From: Pelosinus propionicus DSM 13327
GTDB taxonomy: Bacteria; Bacillota; Negativicutes; DSM-13327
Length of the DNA: 64,000 bases
Assembly (NCBI RefSeq): GCF_900114615.1
Contig: NZ_FOTS01000002.1
Coordinates: 110,627 to 174,626 of the forward strand
Reading direction: 5' to 3'
Under the pieces are notes generated by a model. The model saw only the letters and a list, made by a program, of their open reading frames with translations, searched no databases and was not told where the DNA came from. Numbering within the stretch: position 1 is the first letter of the stretch; each line of letters begins with the position of its first letter. The translations under genes and the position numbers were made by a program. Shown here piece after piece: positions 17,636 through 26,890 of this stretch.

Positions 17636-18508
17636 CTATATTAAATTATTAAAATCTACCGTTTTGGCAAAGTCAATAAATCGCCTTACCATCTTCAATT
17701 CCAGCATTTCTTTTTGATACATTATCAATGTTTGCCTTAATATGGGTTTACCGTCATTATCCATTAGAGCTATTTGGTGTATATTCTCATCATTCTTAAA
17801 TATAGTACTGGGTACTATGGCATATCCTAAGCCGTTTACAACCATGCCTTTACAGATATCAAGGTGACTAACCGTCATGCCAATTTTAGGTGATTGTGAA
17901 AAGTTCTTCCCCCACCAATTATTCAGTAACATTTTATATGAAACATCAGTCTGATAGTCAATTCTCGGCAATTGCGGAAGATCATTAAATTTAATTTCTT
18001 GCTTAGACGCAATACAGATCGGTTCCTCATGTAAAATGTGCTTTTCACCTCGCCAGCCATGATCCATGCGTACAAACCCCACATGTATATCTTGATTCTG
18101 CAATAAGCTGCAAATATCACTACTCCAAGCGGTAACAACATTAAATTCAACATTTGGGTATTGTTCTTTAAAAAGCCCAAGCAATCGTGGTAGTTTAAAC
18201 TTAGTCAGATAGTTTGGAGACCCAACTAGCAGTGTTCCTTTTATGTCAGTACCCATGCTGACAACTTGTTCTTTAATTTGACGAATATTAGTTAGCATAT
18301 TTTGTGCACATTCTGCAAGGTAATCGCCCTCTGGAGTGAAATGAATGCCTCGGCTGCCCCTATAGACCATTTTGACATCAAATTCCTGCTCAATCTGACG
18401 TATGCGGGCCGTTAATGCTGGCTGAGATATGAATAATACTTGAGCTGTTTTTGTAATATTTTTCTGTTCATGCAATACTTTTATAATTAGCCAGTCCCGA
18501 TCTTCCAT
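17636..18508 (-). CDS. LysR family transcriptional regulator
   Basis: 290 aa. The N-terminal winged HTH (about residues 1-60) contains LHEQKNITKTAQVLFISQPALTARIRQIE, a typical LysR recognition helix; the remainder is the periplasmic-binding-protein-like effector domain. It lies directly upstream of, and in the same direction as, the lyase and CoA-transferase genes, which are the likely targets, perhaps through the inverted repeat at 17401-17422. The effector is unknown. A terminator separates regulator and targets. Confidence 0.9.
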   Translation of the reverse strand: MEDRDWLIIKVLHEQKNITKTAQVLFISQPALTARIRQIEQEFDVKMVYRGSRGIHFTPEGDYLAECAQNMLTNIRQIKEQVVSMGTDIKGTLLVGSPNYLTKFKLPRLLGLFKEQYPNVEFNVVTAWSSDICSLLQNQDIHVGFVRMDHGWRGEKHILHEEPICIASKQEIKFNDLPQLPRIDYQTDVSYKMLLNNWWGKNFSQSPKIGMTVSHLDICKGMVVNGLGYAIVPSTIFKNDENIHQIALMDNDGKPILRQTLIMYQKEMLELKMVRRFIDFAKTVDFNNLI

Positions 18509-18859
18509 TCTAGCCCCCTTAATTCATAAGTTAGAGAACATACGGTACTATTGCGCTGATTTACCACTCTTTGTAGAGAAGACAATTATAACTTATCAAT
18601 TTGATACCTATTTAAAATTATTAATTAATTCTGATTTCTAATCCCTTTGTACTAGGAAAAAATTTTCCCACTTTGCCGAAATTATAATTTGGTGGTTCTT
18701 TTAGTACCTTAATCAAATGCTCATTTATGCTAACTTGGTGTAATCGAGTTAACCATCTTTGCCTAACAGTCTCATTAAAAAGTTGTATCCATCAATGGAT
18801 TACCATGCCTATAATCCAGCTGTGACTAGATCTATCCTATCATACTTATACCAAAAAAG

Positions 18860-18922
18860 GAACGTCCCCAACGCCAATAAGAATTCCTGCAAATTCTCGA
18901 TTGAGTTTTGCAGGAATTTATT
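18860..18922. repeat. Hairpin-forming, REP-like remnant
   Basis: AATTCCTGCAAA (about 18888-18899) pairs with TTTGCAGGAATT (about 18908-18919) across a short loop, next to an AGGAACGTCCCC segment at 18860-18871. The latter resembles, from memory, the flanks of Y1-transposase-associated repeats in other bacteria. The rest of 18509-18968 shows no gene; it should hold the LysR promoter. Assignment as a repeat is tentative. Confidence 0.3.
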
Positions 18923-18968
18923 GTTGCTGCTGTATTATTTGATTGGTACTGTCCAAAAGTATTTTGAC

Positions 18969-20081
18969 TTATATCAGATTTTCTGGATTTAAACCTTTTA
19001 GCTCGGCAACAACGAAAGTTCCATCCTTACGAATGAGTCGATCATCAAACCATATTTCACCGCCACCGTATTCAGGAGTCTGGATGCATACCAGATCCCA
19101 GTGTATAGCAGATCGATTGCCATTGAAGGCATTATCATAAGCATTTCCAGGAGTGAAATGAAAGCTGCCTTTAATTTTTTCATCAAATAGTGTATCCTTC
19201 ATTGGTTCTGTAATGTAGGGGTTTACACCTAAAGCAAACTCACCTATATAGCGGGCTCCTTCATCCGTATCCAACAGTTTATTAATTTTTTCAATCTCAT
19301 TTGCGGTAGCTTTTACAATTTTTCCATTAATAAACTCGAGGCAGATCTTTTCATAAGTAAAGCCACCTTGAATTGAAGGGGTATTATATGAAAGATAGCC
19401 ATTTACTGAGTCTTTTACTGGCGCAGTATATACTTCGCCATCTGGAATATTCACAGTACCTGAACATTTTATAGCTGGAATACCTTGTATCGAAAAATTC
19501 AGATCAGTACCAGGACCTATGATGCGTACTTTGTTAGTCCTCTGCATTAACTCAATCAGAGGATCCATTGCTTTTTCCATTTTCTCATAGTTCAGATTGC
19601 ATACCTTGAAATAAAAATCTTCAAAAGTCTCTAAACTAGTATTTGCTAACTGAGCCATAGAGTTATTGGGGTAACGAAGAACACACCATTTTGTTTTAGG
19701 AACACGGATGTCTGTATGCACTGGCTTATTCCAATATTTTTGGTAAAGCTGCATTTGTTCCGATGAAATATCAGCTAACTCACTACTATTTTCTGCAGCC
19801 CTAATAGCAATATACGCATCCATACGGTTCATACGTGCTGCTTCCCACTCTGCAATCATCGCTAACTGATCAATGCCAGCCCCTTTTAATAGTTCCCGGA
19901 TCATCTTATAATTTTTTATTGTTACAAAAGGAATTCCTCCTACCCGATATACCTCTTCCACCAATGCCTTTGTTAGCGGTAATCCGTCATCAAACATTTC
20001 AATTAAAATTTTCTCACCCTTTTGTAACTTAATCGAATACCCGATTAAGTTCTTAGCTAACTCTCGAATTCTCTGGTCCAA
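18969..20081 (-). CDS. M29 family metallo-aminopeptidase
   Basis: A 370-aa cytosolic metallopeptidase of the thermophilic aminopeptidase family (AmpS/PepS). Family features: the N-terminal KLQKGEKILIEMFDDGLPL, RIIGPGTDLNFSI, the GEVYTAPVKDSVNG region and the C-terminal NRSAIHWDLVCI with metal ligands. It removes N-terminal residues from peptides. No signal peptide is present. It is downstream of the porin gene with a 58-bp gap, but no functional link is evident. Full length for the family. Confidence 0.92.
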   Translation of the reverse strand: MDQRIRELAKNLIGYSIKLQKGEKILIEMFDDGLPLTKALVEEVYRVGGIPFVTIKNYKMIRELLKGAGIDQLAMIAEWEAARMNRMDAYIAIRAAENSSELADISSEQMQLYQKYWNKPVHTDIRVPKTKWCVLRYPNNSMAQLANTSLETFEDFYFKVCNLNYEKMEKAMDPLIELMQRTNKVRIIGPGTDLNFSIQGIPAIKCSGTVNIPDGEVYTAPVKDSVNGYLSYNTPSIQGGFTYEKICLEFINGKIVKATANEIEKINKLLDTDEGARYIGEFALGVNPYITEPMKDTLFDEKIKGSFHFTPGNAYDNAFNGNRSAIHWDLVCIQTPEYGGGEIWFDDRLIRKDGTFVVAELKGLNPENLI

Positions 20082-20139
20082 AATAAAATCCTCCTATACA
20101 TTATGTAATCTCATCCGGCATTTTCATAAAGTAATTGCA

Positions 20140-21393
20140 CTAAAATTTATAGCTAAGGTTACTGATAAAATATTGACGATCATTACTATCATTTCCAGCA
20201 TAATTTTTCATATCACCATAACTCAAATGAAGTATTGCACCTTTCATCGGAACATAATCTATGGCATATTCAATGCCTTGAATATCATTCATAGCATTGA
20301 CATCCATAGCATAGGTAGCATCTGCTGTACTCCAGTATTGTGGATCAAATCCTGGTGCGGCCTTTCTGTAAGTAACACCTACATCCCAAGAACCTACTTT
20401 TTTACGGTCAGCCTGCCTGAATGTCAAGCCTGCCATCCATGCTTTAGCATTTTCAACATCATTTTTGCCATATTCACCAACTACTGCAAGATTTTTAAAT
20501 CCGTTATAGCCAAACCCTGCCGTCCAAGCCTTATACTGGGCAGTAGTTGTTTTATCATCAGAATCCTTTAAATAGGATGCCGTAACGTCAAAATCGTTGG
20601 TTAAATTCGTCGTAATATCAGTAAAGAAGTACTTTTTCTTATCGGCTGCACGGACATAACCGATCTGAGTTTTAATCTTGCCATCAAAATCAATCTTGGC
20701 CCCATCCCAATTCTTATCAGTATCCACTAGTAAACCTTTCCCTAGTGCCAACGGCAATCTGCCAACAGCTACACCCACCTCACCAACGGTACCTTTTATA
20801 AAAGATAAATCGACTTTTGTAGCTGAACTTCCGCTGTCATGCTTTCCATCAAATGATGTAATGTTGTTGCTATTAACAAAGCGAGTGCGAAAATTCCAAC
20901 CATCGCCCATATCAACATCAATATTAAATCTTGTTCTAAAGTTTACGTCATCCGAATATTTATTACTCTTTGTATACTCATAGCGGAAACGAGTATCACC
21001 AGAAATCTTGACTTTATCAATAAGAGCAGCAGCAGTTCCAGTAGCTGGTGCAGCCGGTGTTGTTGCCGAAGTATACACCCCGAGATTGCTTAGTTCAACC
21101 TTAAATTCTGCGGCTAATTTATCTATAGTGGCTTTTTGTTCTGCATTGGCCTTATTTTGATTTGCTAATGCCTTTCCAACAAAAGTAGCCAATTCGTACC
21201 GGGTAAAGGTTTGCTGTTTACTGAAATTCATGTCTCTATATCCTTCATAGAGATCAGCTTGGACTAGTGTGTCGATTGCATCATAGGTCCAGTTACTCGT
21301 TGGAACAAGTTCGAAAGGATTCGCGGCAAAAGCTGTTGCCGACATGCTCAATAAGTATCCAACAACTAAGGTCTTAAGTAAATTCTTTCTCAT
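20140..21393 (-). CDS. SLH-domain outer-membrane porin
   Basis: 417 aa. A signal peptide (MRKNLLKTLVVGYLLSMSATAFA) is followed by an SLH domain at about residues 28-95 (DAIDTLVQADLYEGY, QQTFTRYELATFVGKAL), a short linker, then a beta-rich barrel ending in phenylalanine, as outer-membrane proteins do. This architecture is characteristic of Negativicutes, where the SLH domain tethers the outer membrane to the peptidoglycan or its polyamines. It probably forms a general diffusion channel. The closeness of the pdu operon terminator (22086) is likely incidental. Confidence 0.9.
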   Translation of the reverse strand: MRKNLLKTLVVGYLLSMSATAFAANPFELVPTSNWTYDAIDTLVQADLYEGYRDMNFSKQQTFTRYELATFVGKALANQNKANAEQKATIDKLAAEFKVELSNLGVYTSATTPAAPATGTAAALIDKVKISGDTRFRYEYTKSNKYSDDVNFRTRFNIDVDMGDGWNFRTRFVNSNNITSFDGKHDSGSSATKVDLSFIKGTVGEVGVAVGRLPLALGKGLLVDTDKNWDGAKIDFDGKIKTQIGYVRAADKKKYFFTDITTNLTNDFDVTASYLKDSDDKTTTAQYKAWTAGFGYNGFKNLAVVGEYGKNDVENAKAWMAGLTFRQADRKKVGSWDVGVTYRKAAPGFDPQYWSTADATYAMDVNAMNDIQGIEYAIDYVPMKGAILHLSYGDMKNYAGNDSNDRQYFISNLSYKF

Positions 21394-22085
21394 TGTATTC
21401 GCTCCCTTTTATTATCGTTTTTTAGTTAGTTCATTGTTTGAGCAAGATTGCTTCTTTTATGGCTTCCTTGTGCTCATAACGATAATACATATATAGCTGC
21501 TATAGATGCTCTCTCGCCCTAATTAATAGAATAAAAGCAATTGCCATAATTCACTAACTGCTCTTAGCAGTAACACAACATTAAGTAATGCAACATCAGT
21601 ATCACCTATTGAAGTCATCTTCAGGATAAAGATCTAATCTATTTTTTTCTTGTAAGCACAGACATAATGATCCCCCCCAAAATATTTTGATATTAGTTAT
21701 TTATAAGTTAACATTCTACCCTCCCGTTTAAATAGTAAATATACTTTTAATTTTTGTTTTAATATTCAAAATATTCAATGTATATTTCCGATTGCTTTTA
21801 ATGCAACTATTATGCCAAAAGAAAAATGTATATAGCAGGTGTTTCTTTATAATAAAGAATAGCAGTCGCCTACTATAAATTTAGGCGACTACTCAATAAA
21901 ATGTATCTCATTTAGTAAATGAAATCAGATTGAAATGGGATTTATAGGTATTTAATCTCACCTATTAATTAACCTATTATGTTTTTCATTACTCATTTTA
22001 TAAACCTTAACAGGCATAAAGTCATGACGTTGCTTACAACCTAAGTTACCATCAAATAAAATACGTTATTTTTATAAAGTTATCC
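21394..22085. other. Gene-free stretch upstream of the porin
   Basis: About 690 bp of AT-rich sequence with no supported ORF. It must carry the porin promoter, but I see no consensus pair. A 9-bp inverted repeat, AGTCGCCTA with TAGGCGACT, lies at 21864-21890 and may be a weak terminator or operator. A long untranslated leader for the porin would fit but is not shown. Confidence 0.5.
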
Positions 22086-22145
22086 GATATAAAGCAGCGA
22101 AGGGTGTTAGAAAAAATTTTCTAACACCCTTCGCTGCTTTATATC
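22086..22145 (-). terminator. Terminator of the pdu operon, 29-bp perfect hairpin
   Basis: The two arms 22086-22114 and 22117-22145 are exact reverse complements with only two unpaired bases between them. It begins 15 bp downstream of the pduT stop. Both sides carry few U residues, so it may work by Rho-independent arrest, as a 3' stabiliser, or in both directions. Confidence 0.8.
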
Positions 22146-22160
22146 ATTCTATAATTATTG

Positions 22161-22712
22161 TTAAAATAATACTTTATGTAAAGCACTGTGAGGTGCTGGC
22201 AATACGAGTTGATCGACTAAAAATCCGCTGTCATGTATAGCATTGCTGCCAGCCTTAATGGCAGCCGTTACTGCTCCTACATCGCCAGTTAGCGTCACCA
22301 TAGCTTTGCCGCCCATTCCTCTTGCCAGACGAACTTCAATCAATTCTACATTGGAAGCTTTTACAGCCGTATCTGCTGCAATAATCGCAGAAGCTACAGA
22401 ATAACTTTCAATTACCCCTAAAGATCTTACTTCTTTGACTTCGGTACAGCCTGACAATGCTGGAAAAATACTATCATGCAAATTAGGAAGTATAAATTCA
22501 TCCACAACATTTTCAGCGCCGCTTACTGCCGTTCCACTTCTGACTGCGCTTTGGACGGCTCCTACATCACCTGCAATCATGACAACATACTTGCCAGGGC
22601 ACATGGCTTGTGCCATGAGGATCTCTACATTAGCTGCCTTTAGCATGGCATCTGCTGCTAAAAGGCCTCTGGTAATATTCTTTAATTCTAATAGACCAAT
22701 AGCACGCTTCAT
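22161..22712 (-). CDS. pduT: Microcompartment shell protein PduT (double BMC domain, Fe-S)
   Basis: 183 aa with two tandem BMC domains (about residues 2-85 and 95-178), forming a pseudohexameric trimer in the shell. Cysteine 38 in AQAMCPGKY matches the residue that binds a shared [4Fe-4S] cluster at the trimer axis in characterised PduT. It is thought to pass electrons across the shell, and the adjacent PduS is its known partner. It is the last gene of the operon, 20 bp after pduS. Confidence 0.95.
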   Translation of the reverse strand: MKRAIGLLELKNITRGLLAADAMLKAANVEILMAQAMCPGKYVVMIAGDVGAVQSAVRSGTAVSGAENVVDEFILPNLHDSIFPALSGCTEVKEVRSLGVIESYSVASAIIAADTAVKASNVELIEVRLARGMGGKAMVTLTGDVGAVTAAIKAGSNAIHDSGFLVDQLVLPAPHSALHKVLF

Positions 22713-22732
22713 CTTATTTCCCCCCTGTTATC

Positions 22733-24064
22733 CTAAACCGCCCGGATACCAATACTAGTATCTACTCTACAGATCTCTCCTGATATACTGGCATGTAAAT
22801 TAGCTCCTACCGCTGCGCCTTCAGGTATAATTCCAATTAAATCACCTTTTTTAACCGTATCCCCTACTTTAACAATGGGTAGGGCTGGCGCTCCAATATG
22901 CTGTGAGAGAGGCAACGTAACTTCTTTTGCAATCACCTCGTTTGCACTCAATGGTGCTTTTACATCATATTGAGCAATACCGAGACGGGCTGTCAAACGT
23001 TTGGTAGGAATTAAACGATTTATACGGGTTGACAGAGTCTGCTGTGGTTTATTATTATGAGGATTCTTTATCCCGGCTTTTCCCAATTGCTTTTTCAACT
23101 CTGCATTCACTCTGCGGGGAGATAAACCCATGGAACAGCCAAAAGTATCACATGCACCACATTCTGAACACAGCAAGGCACGAGAAAAAATAGCCGACTC
23201 CCCTACCTGTCCTTTACCAATCGCCTGCATGATACGATGAGGTTCTAAACTATGACCTAACAGGTGACGCGGACAAACATCAGTACAGGCTAAACAATTA
23301 CAGCATACTGCCTTCGCCCGATTGGCAATCATTTGCCATGTTGTATTTTTCTGTGTAATTAAGGAATGATCCATAGGTAAGATCAAAATTCCTCCTGTAG
23401 TTTTAGTAACCGATGCATCTGCGGTAATTAATTTTCCCATCATCGGACCGCCGTCAATAATGGCATACGGATTCACAAGTGCTCCCCCTGCCAGCGTAAT
23501 CAGTTCCTGTACTTTCATGCCAATGGGTACTTTTAACGTGACTGGTTTCGCCACGGCGCCGCCAACTGTAACATATTTATCCGTTACGCCTTGACCTTTT
23601 AAAGCGTCCGCAATATTGATCAGGGTTTCAACATTAGCCACTACCACTCCTACGTGGAGAGGTATACCACCTTCAGGTACAATTCTGCCCGTAACCTCAT
23701 GAACAAGAACTTGTTCATCTCCTGCTGGATAAATGTCAGGTAAAAAAAACAATTCAATTTCCTGTTCACCGATCTCTTTTATAGCAGCCTGGAGGTTTTT
23801 CGTGGCTTCTTCGTACTTACGTTTTAAGCCAATATAACCGCGTTTTGCCCCAGTGGCCAGCATCACTGTTTTCAAACCTAAAACCATTTTTGTACTTTCT
23901 GCTGCCATGATATGCTGATGAGCCCTTAATAAGGGTTCGCATTCCGCACCATTAACAATCACAAATTCAACAGCAGCGTTGATTTTAACATGGGTAGGGA
24001 AACCAGCTCCGCCAGCGCCTACTACACCTGCTGCTTTTACCGCGGCGACAATCTCGTCACGCAT
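22733..24064 (-). CDS. pduS: Cobalamin reductase PduS (RnfC-like Fe-S flavoprotein)
   Basis: 443 aa. An N-terminal GAGGAGFPTHVK glycine-rich loop binds flavin/NADH as in RnfC and Nqo1; in the middle a SLBB-like segment is seen, then two cluster motifs, CCNCLACTDVCPRHLLG and CSECGACDTFGCSMGL. It reduces cob(III)alamin and cob(II)alamin for PduO inside the compartment. It lies 158 bp downstream of pduP; that gap holds two hairpins. Full length for the family. Confidence 0.95.
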   Translation of the reverse strand: MRDEIVAAVKAAGVVGAGGAGFPTHVKINAAVEFVIVNGAECEPLLRAHQHIMAAESTKMVLGLKTVMLATGAKRGYIGLKRKYEEATKNLQAAIKEIGEQEIELFFLPDIYPAGDEQVLVHEVTGRIVPEGGIPLHVGVVVANVETLINIADALKGQGVTDKYVTVGGAVAKPVTLKVPIGMKVQELITLAGGALVNPYAIIDGGPMMGKLITADASVTKTTGGILILPMDHSLITQKNTTWQMIANRAKAVCCNCLACTDVCPRHLLGHSLEPHRIMQAIGKGQVGESAIFSRALLCSECGACDTFGCSMGLSPRRVNAELKKQLGKAGIKNPHNNKPQQTLSTRINRLIPTKRLTARLGIAQYDVKAPLSANEVIAKEVTLPLSQHIGAPALPIVKVGDTVKKGDLIGIIPEGAAVGANLHASISGEICRVDTSIGIRAV

Positions 24065-24104
24065 TTTCTATCAGCTCCCAAACTTTCATCTATCCACTGA
24101 CTAA

Positions 24105-24218
24105 ATCGCTCTAAAACTTCCAATTATATAGTTGGAAGCACTAGAGCGACTAAGCCTGAAAGATAAGTTCACTCTAGATTCGGATGGAGTAAATACTCCA
24201 TCTAAATCTAGAATTTTT
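24105..24218. other. Pair of intercistronic hairpins between pduP and pduS
   Basis: First hairpin: CGCTCTAAAACTTCCAA with TTGGAAGCACTAGAGCG (about 24109-24150). Second: CTAGATTCGGATGGAGTA with TACTCCATCTAAATCTAG (about 24174-24213), followed on the plus strand by a T run. On the operon strand the A run precedes the stem, so a classical terminator is unlikely. RNA processing or stabilisation that separates pduS-pduT expression is a possible role. Confidence 0.5.
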
Positions 24219-24222
24219 TTAA

Positions 24223-25665
24223 TTAAACAATGGAGAAAGCATCAACAAGAACACATCTTCTCTGCCGAGTAAAGCTGCGTGGTGAGGTAATTCCTTCACC
24301 TGTTGGGCCGGCAAGAGTAAAACTGGTAAAGCCTTCTCCGCCTACTCCAATTCCTGCATAGGAAGGAGCATTCTTGACGAAAATTGTCGTTTCAACCGCT
24401 CTGGCAAATCGAGTTAAGTGATCAACGTTTTTAGAGTGCATCGCTGCTGTATGGCGATTGCCATGCTCTACTCTTACAGCCACCTCAATGGCTTCATCAA
24501 TGTCTTTTACCTGCACTACCGGCAACACTGGCATCATTAACTCTTCAATGACAAAAGGATGATCTGCTGGTGTTTCGCACAGAACAACTTTCACACTATC
24601 CGGTACATCAATACCAATTTTGCTTAATAGATACTTTGCATCTTTACCAACATAATCTTTATTAATGCCATAGCTTCTTTTCGGCTTATCTGTGCACCCT
24701 TCTGCTATCTTTTCTTCCTGCACTGTCATGATAACGTCAAGCAGACGATCAATATTAGATCCTGAAATCAGATAGGCACCATATTTTTGCATGTAGGTAA
24801 TCAATCGATCTGCAATGGATCCTACGGCAATTACTTCTTTTTCTGCAATGCAAGGCAAGTTATTATCAAAGGAGCATCCCGCGACAATATCCCGAGCTGC
24901 CTTTTCAATATCTGCAGTTTCATCTACGATAACAGGTGGATTGCCAGCTCCCGCACCAATGGCCTTCTTACCAGAAGATAAAACTGCCTTAACGACTCCA
25001 GGACCGCCTGTTGCTACCAACATATTGATTCCTGGATGTTTCATCATTTCATTAGCTGCCTTGATGGAAGGATTCGCAACTGAAGTTAACAGGTTATTGG
25101 GACCGCCAGCTTTGACGATGGCATCATTTAATAGTGTGATGATCTTTATGGATGTATTTTTTGCAGTAGGATGCGGACTGAAGAATACAGTATTCCCCGC
25201 TGCAATCATGCCGATACCATTGCAGATGACGGTTTCAGTTGGATTCGTAGTAGGGGTAATAGCACCAATAACGCCGTAAGGTCCCATTTCAATTAACGTT
25301 AAACCATTGTCGCCGCTCCAAGCCTGGGTAGTCAGATCTTCTGTTCCAGGAGTTTTAAGAGCAGCTACCTGATTTTTGATAATTTTATCAGATACTCTTC
25401 CCATACCAGATTCATCCACAGCCATTTGCGCCAAGATTGTGGCATTCTCATACGCTACATCCCGCATGGCTTTAATGAGAACTTCTCTTTTTTCTAAAGA
25501 TAGAGTCTTTAACTCCTGATATGCCTTACGGGCTGCAGCCACCGCTTCATCCACCGTTTCAAAAATTCCGCTGCCATAACCAGTTGGAGCTGCCTTTGCG
25601 CCGGTTTGCATTTTCGATAATATTTCTAATGTTATTTTCTCAATTAGAGCTTGATCAATACTCAT
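24223..25665 (-). CDS. pduP: CoA-acylating propionaldehyde dehydrogenase
   Basis: A 480-aa aldehyde dehydrogenase that turns propionaldehyde, CoA and NAD+ into propionyl-CoA inside the compartment. The catalytic cysteine is at about residue 272 in NNLPCIAEKEV. Residues 1-20 (IDQALIEKITLEILSKMQ) form an amphipathic helix followed by a linker, the known encapsulation signal layout of PduP. Preceded by 194 bp of structured non-coding sequence after pduO. Full length. Confidence 0.96.
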   Translation of the reverse strand: MSIDQALIEKITLEILSKMQTGAKAAPTGYGSGIFETVDEAVAAARKAYQELKTLSLEKREVLIKAMRDVAYENATILAQMAVDESGMGRVSDKIIKNQVAALKTPGTEDLTTQAWSGDNGLTLIEMGPYGVIGAITPTTNPTETVICNGIGMIAAGNTVFFSPHPTAKNTSIKIITLLNDAIVKAGGPNNLLTSVANPSIKAANEMMKHPGINMLVATGGPGVVKAVLSSGKKAIGAGAGNPPVIVDETADIEKAARDIVAGCSFDNNLPCIAEKEVIAVGSIADRLITYMQKYGAYLISGSNIDRLLDVIMTVQEEKIAEGCTDKPKRSYGINKDYVGKDAKYLLSKIGIDVPDSVKVVLCETPADHPFVIEELMMPVLPVVQVKDIDEAIEVAVRVEHGNRHTAAMHSKNVDHLTRFARAVETTIFVKNAPSYAGIGVGGEGFTSFTLAGPTGEGITSPRSFTRQRRCVLVDAFSIV

Positions 25666-25708
25666 ATAATCTCCTCCTACTAGTATATTGAGTCATTTAG
25701 AACATTGG

Positions 25709-25813
25709 ATAAGTTTGCAAATATTTTTTCGCCCAACATGGCGAAGTATCGGATCAGGCCAGTGAAGCTGTAAGGTGGTAAGAACGAAGCAGGGCGGAAA
25801 AAGACTGCAAAAT
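25709..25813. repeat. Long imperfect inverted repeat between pduO and pduP
   Basis: TTTGCAAATATTTTTTCGCCC at the left end is nearly complementary to GGGCGGAAAAAGACTGCAAA at the right end, enclosing about 60 bp. It looks like a small degenerate palindromic element or a structured RNA in the operon. No gene is encoded. I could not assign it to a family. Confidence 0.4.
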
Positions 25814-25859
25814 TACCATTGCTTTTAGATGACGCAATGTACTAAATACCATCTACTAC

Positions 25860-26843
25860 TTAATAAGCAGCTAGTGCAGCCTTAGCAACTGTTATGTCTT
25901 CCTCAACTGTACCGCCGCTTACACCTAACCCGCCAATTACATTTCCTCCAGCAATAAGAGGAAAGCCACCGCCAAAGGTGATAAACCTGCCATTACTTGA
26001 CGTATTTAAACCAAAGAGCGGCTGTCCTGGCGCTACCACAGAAGCAACTTCTTCTGTAGACATTTTTAAGGCAAGAGCAGTGTATGCTTTATCAAGGGCT
26101 ATCGAAATACTCCCTAGTAAAGCGCCATCCATACGATGCTGTGCTACCAGATTGCCCCCTGCATCGACTACTGCAATTACCATAGGTACTCCTATTTCTG
26201 CTGCTTTTTGCTCTGCGGCTGTGATCAGTTGTTTTGCTTTTCCTAATACACTTACGTGTTCTTCCGCTTTATCCTGTGATTTTCCGCCTTCTAATGCTGC
26301 TAATACCTTGCTCTTAACAGTTAGTATGACTTCCTCTTGTTCTACACACCGCGCTAAAACATATAGGAAATCGGAAAGGCGATTTAAGTATAAGGAAACT
26401 GGCACAGTAACTTTTTCTTCTCTTTTCAGACGAATAACACAGCGTTCTGCCCTCCGTACCATTGTTCGTGCCAGATCCAGTGCTGCACTGGCAGAACAAG
26501 TGCCAGGAGTTATAAAATAGTTTTGAGGAATCCGCTTTTGTTCTAGCTGATCAATCATCAACTCGATTCTGGCAACATGTGCTTCTGTAATACGATAGTC
26601 AGCAGCTTTTAATGATTCCGTTGCCAAGTCTGCATTTAAATCAATTAACTCTTTTTGAACAGAATCAAGCATATCAGCCGCCCAAGGTGAATGATGAATT
26701 AACGACTTGCCTAATCCCATAGCAGAAGTTGCTTCATCTACTGTTCCATACGCTTCTACACGTAAACTATCTTTATACACTCGCTGCTTGCTCAGCAAGC
26801 TGGTTTGTCCTTCGTCTCCCGTTTTTGTATATACTTTCATCAT
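25860..26843 (-). CDS. pduO: ATP:cob(I)alamin adenosyltransferase PduO, two-domain
   Basis: 327 aa. The N-terminal domain (about 1-185) is a PduO-type adenosyltransferase (KVYTKTGDEGQTSLL and VRRAERCVIRL motifs) that makes adenosylcobalamin for the diol dehydratase. The C-terminal domain (about 195-327) is of the GlcG/HbpS (DUF336) type, with VVDAGGNLVAQHRMDGA and FGGGFPL, and is reported to bind heme in PduO. Start: ATG at 26843 with GAGGAG 6 nt upstream; the next codon is also ATG. Confidence 0.95.
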   Translation of the reverse strand: MMKVYTKTGDEGQTSLLSKQRVYKDSLRVEAYGTVDEATSAMGLGKSLIHHSPWAADMLDSVQKELIDLNADLATESLKAADYRITEAHVARIELMIDQLEQKRIPQNYFITPGTCSASAALDLARTMVRRAERCVIRLKREEKVTVPVSLYLNRLSDFLYVLARCVEQEEVILTVKSKVLAALEGGKSQDKAEEHVSVLGKAKQLITAAEQKAAEIGVPMVIAVVDAGGNLVAQHRMDGALLGSISIALDKAYTALALKMSTEEVASVVAPGQPLFGLNTSSNGRFITFGGGFPLIAGGNVIGGLGVSGGTVEEDITVAKAALAAY

Positions 26844-26890
26844 ACACTACTCCTCGAGTAAAACTGTATTTAACTCGATATTATCATTTT

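Noticed and set aside
20173..20571. Plus-strand ORF of 132 aa opposite the porin gene
   Set aside because: It is the antisense of a beta-barrel coding region, has no ribosome site and no recognisable domain.
25894..26520. Plus-strand ORF of 208 aa opposite pduO
   Set aside because: Mirror frame of a real gene with biased composition; pduO motifs on the minus strand are unambiguous.
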